A stretch of DNA of 13,068 nt from UMGS1649 sp045604405 (GTDB lineage: Bacteria > Bacillota > Clostridia > TANB77 > CAG-465), in assembly GCA_045604405.1 (NCBI GenBank), contig JAZUNZ010000044.1:1-13068 (forward strand), in the 5' to 3' direction. Shown here in pieces: positions 1 to 6,372 of this stretch. Each line of letters starts with the position of its first letter. Position 1 is the first letter of the stretch. The position numbers and the translations under genes are program-made. Under the pieces are notes generated by a model. The model worked only from the letters and a program-made list of their open reading frames with translations, had not been told where the DNA came from and did not search any database.

Positions 1-2
1 AA

Positions 3-434
3 TATCAAGAATATGATATTAAAGATTTGACAGGAATTTCAAGAATACAAATGGGAGCAGGTAGACCAAAAGAAATTGAAAAAGAATTAAAAAGACTTGA
101 AAGATTAGAAAAACCAAAATCAAAAGATGATTTTAATAGGATTATTCAAAAAATAGAAGGATATGGAAATTATTCTTCAACATATAGAAGAGCAGAAGTT
201 TACAGAAATAATGTGATGAATGAGCTTGAAGATTTAAAAGAAACAAATTCAAGTTTTAAGATAATATATGAAAAATTTTCAAAAATAAGAAATCCAATTG
301 AATTTTACAATATAATGCAACAAAGTAAGGCTTTACAAGATTTTTTCTTATGGTATAAATCCCCTTCATCTTATGGAAGTTTTGAGGGTTACGACGATAT
401 TTCAAGTTATATATTAAATGAATATGGGTTGTAA
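3..434 (+). CDS. Terminal protein, C-terminal part (5' end cut by window)
   Basis: This is probably the terminal protein that primes replication and stays covalently bound to the genome 5' ends. The frame is open from base 3 with no good start or ribosome binding site, so the N-terminus lies outside the window; the TTG at 27 and ATG at 51 are internal. The visible part is basic and helical (residues rich in K, E and R), then ends in a segment with EFY, SPSSYGS and SYILNEYG. This resembles the end of phi29 gp3, which has DDFYELF followed by YKILSYLEQY around its priming serine. Serines of the SPSSYGS stretch are candidates for the linking residue, but this is inference. The strongest support is position: it lies directly upstream of, and overlaps, a protein-primed DNA polymerase gene, the same gene order as phi29 genes 3 and 2. 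Confidence 0.68.
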   Translation, partial: YQEYDIKDLTGISRIQMGAGRPKEIEKELKRLERLEKPKSKDDFNRIIQKIEGYGNYSSTYRRAEVYRNNVMNELEDLKETNSSFKIIYEKFSKIRNPIEFYNIMQQSKALQDFFLWYKSPSSYGSFEGYDDISSYILNEYGL

Positions 435-2158
435 AAAATATATGAAAAAATTTGTAGGAGATTTTGAAACAGTTACTTGGCTTGATGATGAAACTTATGT
501 ATGGGCTTGGGCACTTTGTGATATTTCAACAGAAAATATTGAAATTGGAAATAATATTGAAAGTTTTTTTGATTATCTTTTAAAATATAAAAATCCTGTT
601 TGTTATTTTCATAATTTAAAGTTTGATGGAGAATTTATATTATATTATATTATGAAAAATGGGTTTACTTATGTAAAAAATAAAGAAGATATAAAAGATA
701 AAACATTTACAACATTAATTTCACAAATGGGACAATTTTATCAAATAACTGTATATTTTAAAAAAGAAAATAAATCATATAAGAAAATTACCTTTATTGA
801 TAGTTTAAAAATTTTACCTTTTTCTGTAGAGCAAATTGCAAAAAGTTTTGATTTACCTATATCAAAACTAGAACTTGATTATAATAAACCTAGAGAAAAA
901 GGGTATATTTTAAATAATGAAGAAAGAGAATATATAAAAAATGATGTGCTAATTGTTGCAAAAGCATTAAAAATATTGTTTGAGGAAAAGTTAACAAAAA
1001 TGACTATAGGAAGTAATGCAATAACAGATTTTAAAAATATGATGTCAAAATCAAAGTTTTTACATTATTTTCCAAAACTTGATTATGAACTAGATAAAGA
1101 TTTAAGAAGAAGTTACAAGGGAGGCTTTACCTATTTAAATCCTATATATAAAGATAAAGAAATAAAAAATATTAATATATTAGATGTAAATTCACTTTAT
1201 CCGTATTGTATGTATTCAAAACAAATTCCAATTGGAGAACCAATATTTTATGATGGAAAATATAAAGATGATAAAGTGTATAATTTATATATTCAAAAAA
1301 TTACTTGTATTTTTGAAATAAAGAAAAATAAAATTCCAACAATACAAATAAAAAATAGTGTGAGTTTTAGACCAAACGAATATTTAAAATCAAGTGATAA
1401 TAATTATGTTACACTTTATTTAACTTCTGTTGATTTAAAATTATTTTTAGAGCAATATGATGTATATGATTTATCGTATGACTGCGGTTGGAAATTTAAA
1501 AGTGTAAATGGAATTTTTTCAGAATATATTGATAAATGGATAAAAAGAAAAAATGAAGCCACTTTATCTGGAAATTTAGGACAAAGAACACTTGCAAAAC
1601 TTATGCTCAATAATATTTATGGAAAGTTAGCTACAAGTTTGGAAACAAAATCAAAAATACCGTTTCTTGGAGATGATGATATAGTGCATTATTATTTTAG
1701 TGAAACAGAAGAAAAAGATGGAATTTATTTACCAGCAGGAAGTTTTATAACAGCATACGCAAGAGAAATTACAATTAGAACTTCACAGGCAATAACAGAT
1801 TATTCCCTTAAAAAATATAATAAAGATTTATATGTTTATAGTGATACAGATAGTATCCACACACTTTTATCAATTGAAGAATTAAAACAATTTTGTAATA
1901 TAGATGATGTAAAACTAGGATTTTGGAAACACGAGGGATTTGCAAAAAAGGGAAAATTTGTAAGACAAAAAACATATATTGAAGAAACAGAAAAACGGTT
2001 TAGAAATTACTTGTAGTGGTATGCCTAAACAATGTTATAAATATGTAACATTTGATAATTTTAAAGAGGGATTTACTTGTAGTGGCAAATTAACATTTAA
2101 GCACATAAAAGGTGGGGTAAAGTTAGTTGAAACAGATTTTACAATAAAAGATAAATAA
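418..2158 (+). CDS. Protein-primed family B DNA polymerase, requires +1 frameshift at CGG 1996-1998
   Basis: This is a phi29 gp2-like replicative polymerase. In zero frame I see Exo I DFET (residues 15-18), Exo II YFHNLKFDGEF, the YxGG motif (Y233), motif A DVNSLYP (from residue 256), motif B KLMLNNIYG (394-402), motif C YSDTDS (474-479) and KTY (518-520). Zero frame then stops at 2014-2016, at 532 aa, within the thumb region. The +1 frame from GGT 1997 carries the missing end: LEITCSGMP, then VTFDNFKEGF, then LVETDFTIKDK to TAA 2156-2158. That matches the phi29 C-terminus (CAGM, VTFENFKVGF, FTIK). With AAA-CGG-T read as AAA-(C)-GGT the product is 579 aa, close to the phi29 enzyme. The gene overlaps the terminal protein gene. 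The start is uncertain: ATG 418, 424 and 442 all lack a clear ribosome binding site. Confidence 0.95.
1990..2002 (+). other. +1 frameshift site in DNA polymerase (AAA-CGG-T)
   Basis: The zero frame reads ACA GAA AAA CGG TTT and meets TAG at 2014. Skipping C1996 gives AAA GGT TTA GAA ATT ACT TGT, which leads straight into the conserved polymerase C-terminus. The homology switches frame between about 1984 and 2003, and CGG is the only CGG codon in the zero frame of this gene. The nine bases GAAAAACGG recur at the scaffold gene site. Whether this is programmed recoding or a real or artefactual one-base insertion cannot be settled from one sequence. Confidence 0.8.
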
Positions 2159-2162
2159 AATA

Positions 2163-2191
2163 TTGTATTTTTTAATTTAAAATGATATACT
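2163..2191 (+). promoter_or_regulatory. Sigma-A-type promoter for the lysis block
   Basis: The sequence has TTGTAT (2163-2168), a 17-bp spacer and TATACT (2186-2191). The TG at 2183-2184 gives an extended -10 element. It lies just after the polymerase stop (2158) and upstream of the holin start, with an expected transcript start near 2198. It would drive holin and endolysin and possibly read on towards the scaffold. Confidence 0.6.
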
Positions 2192-2214
2192 ATTATAAAA
2201 AAGGAAGTGATAAA

Positions 2215-2664
2215 ATGTTAAAAATGTTAAGTAATATTGTTCATAATGACTGGATTAAAGTATTAGTTGTGATAATTATATTAGATTTATTTTTAGGAAT
2301 ATTAAGAGCAATAAAACAAAGGAAATTAAATTCGTGTATTGGAATTGATGGTATGATAAGAAAAATAGGAATGCTTGTATCTGTAATTTTATTATCAATA
2401 ATCGATATAATTATAGCAATTGATTTAATTGGATTTATTCCACAAGAACTTAAAGAAATTTTGCATATAGAAAAGGTTGGTATTTCTCTTTTATTTATTT
2501 TACTTTTCATTGTTTTTGAATTTTTAAGTGTATTTAAAAATGCAATACAATGTAATTTGCCTATTCCAAAAAAATTAAAATCATTACTAGAAAAAATTAT
2601 TTTAGATTTTACAGACGAAATAAAAGAAGAAGATATTAAAATAATGGAGGAGGTAAACAAATGA
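2215..2664 (+). CDS. Phage holin (three membrane segments)
   Basis: This 149-aa protein probably forms the membrane lesion that releases the endolysin. I chose ATG 2215 because AAAGGAAGTG (about 2199-2208) sits at the right distance; the longer frame from ATG 2182 would put that site inside the gene and would begin within the promoter. Three hydrophobic stretches are visible: VLVVIIILDLFLGIL, then LVSVILLSIIDIIIAIDLIG, then VGISLLFILLFIVFEFL. A charged tail rich in K and E follows. Length and topology fit the phage holin family related to Clostridium TcdE-type holins. The stop overlaps the endolysin start (ATGA at 2661-2664), so the two are translationally coupled, as expected for a lysis cassette. 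Confidence 0.85.
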   Translation: MLKMLSNIVHNDWIKVLVVIIILDLFLGILRAIKQRKLNSCIGIDGMIRKIGMLVSVILLSIIDIIIAIDLIGFIPQELKEILHIEKVGISLLFILLFIVFEFLSVFKNAIQCNLPIPKKLKSLLEKIILDFTDEIKEEDIKIMEEVNK

Positions 2665-3482
2665 AAGGAATTGATATATCAGAGCATAATATAATTACTG
2701 ATTATTCAAAATTAAAACAGCAAGGAATAGATTTTGTAATAATACGCTGTGGGTACGGAAAAAATGTAAGTCAAAAAGATAAACTTTTTGAAAAACATTA
2801 TAAAAATTGTAAAGAACAAGGTCTAAAAATTGGTTGTTATTTATATTCTTATACAAATACAATTGAGGGAGCAAAACTTGAGGCAGAAAATTGTTTAAAT
2901 TTTATAAAAGGAAAATTGTTTGATATGCCTGTATATTATGACTTAGAAGATAAAGAAACAGCAAAAGCAAATAAAAGTACAATAACACAAATAGCATTGG
3001 AATTTTGTGATATAATAGAAAAAGCAGGATACAAATCTGGAGTTTATGCAAATTTAAATTGGTTTATAAATTATATTGATGTAAATAGTTTAAAATCAAA
3101 ATCATTATGGCTTGCACAATATAACACAAAACCAACAGCAAATTTTTCTTTTGATATATGGCAAAATTCTTCATCAGGAAAAGTAGAAGGAATTTTAGGA
3201 AATGTAGATACAAATATATTGTATAAGGAAAATATAATAAATAATTCATCTTCAAATATAGATAAAGGAAGTGATATAAAAATGTATACATATAAAAATG
3301 GGAGTACAATAGAGCCTGTATATGCAGATAGTAATTGCACAATAAAAATTGGTTCACTTAATCTTTATGAAACTTGCGAAAGTTTTGGGATATATAATGA
3401 AAAATGTATTGTAAAATATAAAGTTGATAATACAAATAATTATAAAATTGGTTTTGTAAAATGGCTTGGTGGATTAAAATAA
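2661..3482 (+). CDS. Endolysin, GH25 muramidase with C-terminal SH3-like segment
   Basis: This enzyme cleaves the glycan strands of host peptidoglycan for lysis. It starts at ATG 2661 behind GGAGGAGG (2646-2653), overlapping the holin stop. GH25 features are GIDIS with D5, a first-strand FVIIRCGYG, PVYYDLED with D94 and E96 as the catalytic DxE pair, and DIWQ (W167) followed by a GNVDTN strand. The barrel ends near residue 190. A low-complexity Asn/Ser linker follows, then about 60 residues (TYKNGSTIEPVYAD to GFVKWLGG) that look like a bacterial SH3-type wall-binding module. No signal peptide is visible, in keeping with holin-dependent release. A small LysM gene follows at once in the same frame, beyond TAA and TGA stops, so a wall-binding function of this system may be carried on a separate chain. 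Confidence 0.93.
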   Translation: MKGIDISEHNIITDYSKLKQQGIDFVIIRCGYGKNVSQKDKLFEKHYKNCKEQGLKIGCYLYSYTNTIEGAKLEAENCLNFIKGKLFDMPVYYDLEDKETAKANKSTITQIALEFCDIIEKAGYKSGVYANLNWFINYIDVNSLKSKSLWLAQYNTKPTANFSFDIWQNSSSGKVEGILGNVDTNILYKENIINNSSSNIDKGSDIKMYTYKNGSTIEPVYADSNCTIKIGSLNLYETCESFGIYNEKCIVKYKVDNTNNYKIGFVKWLGGLK

Positions 3483-3503
3483 TTGTGGAAAGTGTGAATA
3501 ATT

Positions 3504-3671
3504 ATGTGGAAAAAATATCAAGTCAAGAAAAATGATACAATATGTAAAATTGCTAAAAAATTTAATATGAAACCATATTGTCTATGTAAAACAAATGATA
3601 TTACAAATATTGATTTTATATATGAAGGTATGATTTTAATTGTAAATGATAGGAGGATTAAAAGTGAGTGA
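3504..3671 (+). CDS. Small stand-alone LysM-domain protein (55 aa)
   Basis: The ORF runs from ATG 3504 to TGA 3669-3671 and is almost nothing but one LysM domain. It begins YQVKKNDTICKIAKKFNM, with the typical xVKxxDTxxxIAKKF start, and ends with NIDFIYEGMILIV, matching the usual IYPGQxLxIP. LysM modules bind N-acetylglucosamine in peptidoglycan. It lies 21 bases after the endolysin stop in the same frame, separated by TAA and TGA. A weak ribosome binding site, GGAAAGTG, lies at about 3487-3494. phi29-family endolysins often carry C-terminal LysM repeats, so this could be a split-off module of the endolysin or a separate wall-binding subunit. The domain call is solid; independent expression is less certain. 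Confidence 0.72.
   Translation: MWKKYQVKKNDTICKIAKKFNMKPYCLCKTNDITNIDFIYEGMILIVNDRRIKSE
3652..3657 (+). promoter_or_regulatory. AGGAGG ribosome binding site fixing a GTG start
   Basis: AGGAGG lies seven bases before GTG 3664. It favours GTG 3664 over ATG 3646 as the start of the next gene, because the ATG lies upstream of this site. The site is inside the end of the LysM gene, so the two genes are probably translationally coupled. Confidence 0.7.
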
Positions 3672-4044
3672 TGAAGAAAAGAAAGCAATAGAAAATGTAA
3701 ATAATTTTATTGATATTGTAACAGTGCTTTTACCCAAATATAGTAGTAAAATTTCAGAGTATTGTATAGATGAAGAGAGTTGGATATCAATTAAAAAACT
3801 ATTAAATCTAATAGAAAAATATAGAGAACAAATAGAATTATTTAAAAATGCAAATAATAATGCTTGTACTATTATACAAGAAGTAATTAATAAAAATTAT
3901 ATCAGCAAAGATAAAATAAGAGAAAAGATAGAAGAATTAGATAAGAAACAAAAAGAAGAATTAAAAGGAACAAAAGGTCAAGACAGATATAATATAAAAC
4001 AAGAATATATGTTTAAGAAAAATATTTTACAATCACTATTATAA
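3664..4044 (+). CDS. Unknown helical protein (126 aa)
   Basis: I do not recognise this protein. It starts at GTG 3664 behind AGGAGG and overlaps the end of the LysM gene by eight bases. Hydrophobic N-terminal helices (NVNNFIDIVTVLLPKY; WISIKKLLNLIEKY) are followed by a strongly charged region from about residue 80 (KDKIREKIEELDKKQKEEL), probably a long helix or coiled coil. There is no signal peptide, transmembrane segment or cysteine motif that would suggest a function. It sits between the lysis genes and the M23 peptidase, so a role in lysis or in assembly of the tail-tip enzyme is possible, but this rests on position only. Confidence 0.7.
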   Translation: MSDEEKKAIENVNNFIDIVTVLLPKYSSKISEYCIDEESWISIKKLLNLIEKYREQIELFKNANNNACTIIQEVINKNYISKDKIREKIEELDKKQKEELKGTKGQDRYNIKQEYMFKKNILQSLL

Positions 4045-4066
4045 GAATAGTAGAAAGGAATTAAAA

Positions 4067-4636
4067 ATGTCAGAGGTTACAATAAATAATTCGCCTGTAC
4101 ACTCACAAAGTACAATATCAAGAGTATATGGATATGTGTCAAGTGATTACAGTTGTGGTTGGCATACTGGAGTTGACTTTGTTCCGTATGGAACAACTAT
4201 AGCAAATCCACCTTTATTTTCTCCTGTAAATGGAGAAGTGGTTTATATAAATACAACAACAACAAATGCACTTGGTGTACATTGTATAATTAAAGAAACT
4301 GGACAAAATAGGTATTGGCGTTTATGCCATATGGTTGCAGGTTCACTTTTAGTAAATGTAGGAGATACAGTATCAACTTTAACGCAAGTAGGCACAATGG
4401 GAGCAACTGGAAATGTTACAGGTATTCATTTACATTTAGAATGTAGTACAACTCAGGCTTGGGACTGTTCGACTTTTTTAAATCCTTGTACAATTTTAGG
4501 AATACCAAACGAAGTTGGAACAATTATAAATTATGATGGCGACGCTCCACCACCTACACCACCAACACCAACAAAAAGTAAAAATAATTGGAAGTGGTTT
4601 CTATGCCAACAAAAAAATATATTATTTAGGAGGTAA
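4067..4636 (+). CDS. M23-family peptidoglycan endopeptidase
   Basis: This is a zinc peptidase of the LytM/M23 fold that cuts peptide cross-links of the cell wall. The metal and catalytic residues are all visible: HTGVD (H33 and D37), RLCHM (H88) and IHLHLE (H121 and H123). GEVVYIN, VNVGDTVSTLTQVGTMGATGN and the closing HLHLE strand are typical of the family. Residues from about 160 on are a Pro/Thr linker (PPPTPPTPT) and a short basic, aromatic tail (NNWKWF). The start ATG 4067 has AGAAAGGA (4052-4059). In phi29 the M23 module is the C-terminal half of tail-tip protein gp13, which digests the wall during DNA entry. Here it stands alone upstream of the scaffold, so it could be a virion enzyme or a second lysis enzyme. 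Its final Arg-Arg codons form the AGGAGG site of the scaffold gene. Confidence 0.88.
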   Translation: MSEVTINNSPVHSQSTISRVYGYVSSDYSCGWHTGVDFVPYGTTIANPPLFSPVNGEVVYINTTTTNALGVHCIIKETGQNRYWRLCHMVAGSLLVNVGDTVSTLTQVGTMGATGNVTGIHLHLECSTTQAWDCSTFLNPCTILGIPNEVGTIINYDGDAPPPTPPTPTKSKNNWKWFLCQQKNILFRR

Positions 4637-4642
4637 TAAAAA

Positions 4643-4964
4643 ATGAAAGAAAAAGAATTTGAAAAAATAACAAAAAATATTAATGAAAAACTTGGAGAGG
4701 AAAACGCGGGACTAATTGCAGATGATTTATTATTATTAATAACCGACAACGCAAGTACAAATAAAGAACTAAAAAATAAAGATGAAGAAATTGAAAGACT
4801 TACAAAAGATAAAGAAAATTTACTTACAGTAAACGGCAATTTATTTCAACAAGTTTCTTCTTCTATTAGTGAAGAAGATGAGACAAAAGTTCCTCAAGAA
4901 ACAAAGCCAAAAAAATTTGATTTTAGACAAGTTTTTGATGAAAAACGGAAATTTTAAAAAATAA
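4643..4964 (+). CDS. Capsid scaffolding protein (phi29 gp7-like), CGG near 3' end
   Basis: A small acidic, helical protein just upstream of the capsid gene. AGGAGG (4629-4634) lies eight bases before ATG 4643. The central coiled coil (NKELKNKDEEIERLTKDKENLL then VNGNLFQQV) resembles phi29 gp7 (LTKSHEKLAAEKDDLIVSN then KLFRQIG), the scaffold that shapes the prohead and is released before packaging. Zero frame ends at 4957 with DEKRKF (104 aa). A +1 step at CGG 4946-4948 instead gives DEKGNFKK ending at TAA 4962-4964 (106 aa). The change is tiny, so need for the shift here is inferred only from the three other sites; both ends are recorded. The C-terminal part is basic and aromatic (KPKKFDFRQVF), as expected for capsid-protein binding. 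Confidence 0.82.
4940..4952 (+). other. Candidate +1 frameshift site in scaffold gene (AAA-CGG-A)
   Basis: GAA AAA CGG AAA TTT TAA in zero frame becomes GAA AAA (C) GGA AAT TTT AAA AAA TAA in +1. GAAAAACGG is identical to the polymerase site. The shift would replace a C-terminal RKF with GNFKK. It is the weakest of the four CGG sites because both products are almost the same length and no conserved sequence lies beyond it. Confidence 0.5.
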
Positions 4965-4965
4965 C

Positions 4966-4994
4966 TTGATTTTTATAAAAATTTACTATATAAT
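4966..4994 (+). promoter_or_regulatory. Sigma-A-type promoter for the capsid gene
   Basis: TTGATT (4966-4971), a 17-bp spacer and TATAAT (4989-4994). The expected transcript start is near 5000-5002, about 36 bases before the capsid start codon. It gives the most abundant virion protein its own promoter. It has the same 17-bp spacing as the promoter at 2163-2191. Confidence 0.68.
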
Positions 4995-5020
4995 AGATGT
5001 ATAGTAAATTTTTTATTTTT
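4977..5020 (+). terminator. 14-bp hairpin with T-rich tail overlapping the capsid promoter
   Basis: Bases 4977-4990 and 5000-5013 are perfect reverse complements (14 bp, 9-base loop TAATAGATG), followed by a T-rich run to 5020. It could terminate transcripts coming from the lysis and scaffold genes. The stem has only one G-C pair, so strength is doubtful. The promoter -10 box straddles the left arm and the loop, and the right arm is at the expected new transcript start, so the new capsid mRNA would not form the hairpin. Confidence 0.5.
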
Positions 5021-5037
5021 GGAAGGAGTGATTAAAA

Positions 5038-6372
5038 ATGGCTATATCAAATGGCTTATTAACAACACTTAATGAAATTAGACAGACAAGTATAGACAAT
5101 AATACTTTATACGCTAAACAAATTGATGAAATAACACCAACAACAGATATTTCAGCGTTATCAAGTGTTTTGTTTGATAATCAAGATTTACTAAACGAAT
5201 TTATGAACGTTTTAGTAAAAAGAGTTGTTTACACACAAGTTGTAAACATAAAACTATTTAACAACAAATTATCTTTCCTTGAAGGGGACAAAATGCCTCT
5301 TGGTTCAATGGGACAAGAAATTTTTATTAACCCATCAAAAGGAAGAAAATTTGATGTAAACGATTTTGCAGGATTACTTGCAAAATATGAAAGTGATGTA
5401 AAGGTTCAATATCCTTATGTAAATTCTGATATACAATATCCTGTTACAGTAACAAGAGAAAAACTAAGAAATGCGTTTGTTTCTTGGGCAAACTTAGAAA
5501 GTTTTGTAGATGGTATTTCTCAAAGTTTATATAATGGGGCTTATATTGATAGATATAATTTTACAAAAGGATTGGTTGCTGACGCTTATAACCAAAATGC
5601 AGTTGTAATTGATGTAATTGATGAACCAACAACAGAAGAAACAGCAAAAGCATTTTTAACAGAAGCTAGAAAAATATTTTTAAATATGCAAGAGCCTACA
5701 AGTGATTACAACGCTTGGCGTAAAGTTGGAGGTTATGGCAAAGATGTTCTAACTTGGACAGATGCAGAAGATATTGTATTCTTATTAAGAAATGATATCG
5801 GTGCATACTTAGATGTAAACGTTTTGGCTCAGGCATTTAATATTGACAAAGCAGAATTGCTTGGTAGAGTAAAATATGTAAATTCATTTACTCAACTTGA
5901 TAAAAATGGAAATGTTGTAATTGACGGTTCAAATATTTTAGGAATTATGGCAGATAAAAGTTGGTTTAGAATAAAAAATCAAGATACTTCAATGGACGAA
6001 TTTTACAATGCAAATAATAGAACTTGGCAAATGTATTTAAACGATGTAAATATGTTCCAATATTCATTATTTAGTAATGCAGTTGTTTTTGCAACAGAAG
6101 AACCACAAGTTACAATTACTGGAATTGATGTATCTAAAGAAGAAGTTACAGTTGATGAAAACGACACAGCAACAGTTATTGTATCAACTACACCAGCACA
6201 AGCAAATTATCCTGATATAACTGTATCATCAAGTGCAGAAAGTTACGCAACAGCTACAATAGATGGTAGAACTATTACAATAACAGGAGTAGCAGAAGGA
6301 ACAGCAACAATTACAGTATCTGCTGGAAATGTATCAAAAGAAATAAGTGTTACAGTTTCTCCCAGTTCCTAA
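5038..6372 (+). CDS. Major capsid protein with C-terminal Ig-like (BIG2) domain
   Basis: The gene product is 444 aa, near the 448 aa of phi29 gp8, and has the same layout: an HK97-like capsid domain (about residues 1-350) followed by an Ig-like BIG2 domain from about 355 (VTITGIDVSKEEVTVDENDTA to ITVSAGNVSKEISVTVSPSS). Start ATG 5038 follows GGAAGGAGTG (5021-5030) with ideal spacing. Many asparagine and threonine codons end in C (AAC, ACG and similar) compared with flanking genes, suggesting codon use tuned for high expression. It follows the scaffold gene and has its own promoter. The end of the gene reads TCT CCC AGT TCC TAA, and the +1 frame stays open for another 360 codons, so a minority longer capsid form is probable (see the following entries). 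Confidence 0.93.
   Translation: MAISNGLLTTLNEIRQTSIDNNTLYAKQIDEITPTTDISALSSVLFDNQDLLNEFMNVLVKRVVYTQVVNIKLFNNKLSFLEGDKMPLGSMGQEIFINPSKGRKFDVNDFAGLLAKYESDVKVQYPYVNSDIQYPVTVTREKLRNAFVSWANLESFVDGISQSLYNGAYIDRYNFTKGLVADAYNQNAVVIDVIDEPTTEETAKAFLTEARKIFLNMQEPTSDYNAWRKVGGYGKDVLTWTDAEDIVFLLRNDIGAYLDVNVLAQAFNIDKAELLGRVKYVNSFTQLDKNGNVVIDGSNILGIMADKSWFRIKNQDTSMDEFYNANNRTWQMYLNDVNMFQYSLFSNAVVFATEEPQVTITGIDVSKEEVTVDENDTATVIVSTTPAQANYPDITVSSSAESYATATIDGRTITITGVAEGTATITVSAGNVSKEISVTVSPSS
6358..6372 (+). other. Probable +1 frameshift site at capsid stop (CCC-A)
   Basis: The zero frame is TCT CCC AGT TCC TAA. A proline tRNA with a UGG anticodon on CCC 6361-6363 can slip one base to the cognate CCA 6362-6364 and continue GTT CCT AAA AAA TAT. 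CCC-A slips near a capsid stop codon are the kind of +1 frameshift known from Listeria phage PSA. This site differs from the CGG sites and should work partially, leaving most capsid chains short. Confidence 0.6.

Noticed and set aside
1416..3357. Reverse-strand ORFs under the polymerase, holin and endolysin genes
   Set aside because: They lie wholly within convincing + strand genes, have no binding sites and read as low-complexity mirror sequence.
3480..3506. Stop-codon readthrough from endolysin into the LysM ORF
   Set aside because: Two different stops (TAA and TGA) lie between them in the same frame, and an ATG with a weak binding site is present. Double readthrough is unlikely.
4034..4050. 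ACTATT/AATAGT hairpin between the unknown gene and the M23 gene
   Set aside because: It is a six-pair A/T-dominated stem without a T run, common by chance in this composition.
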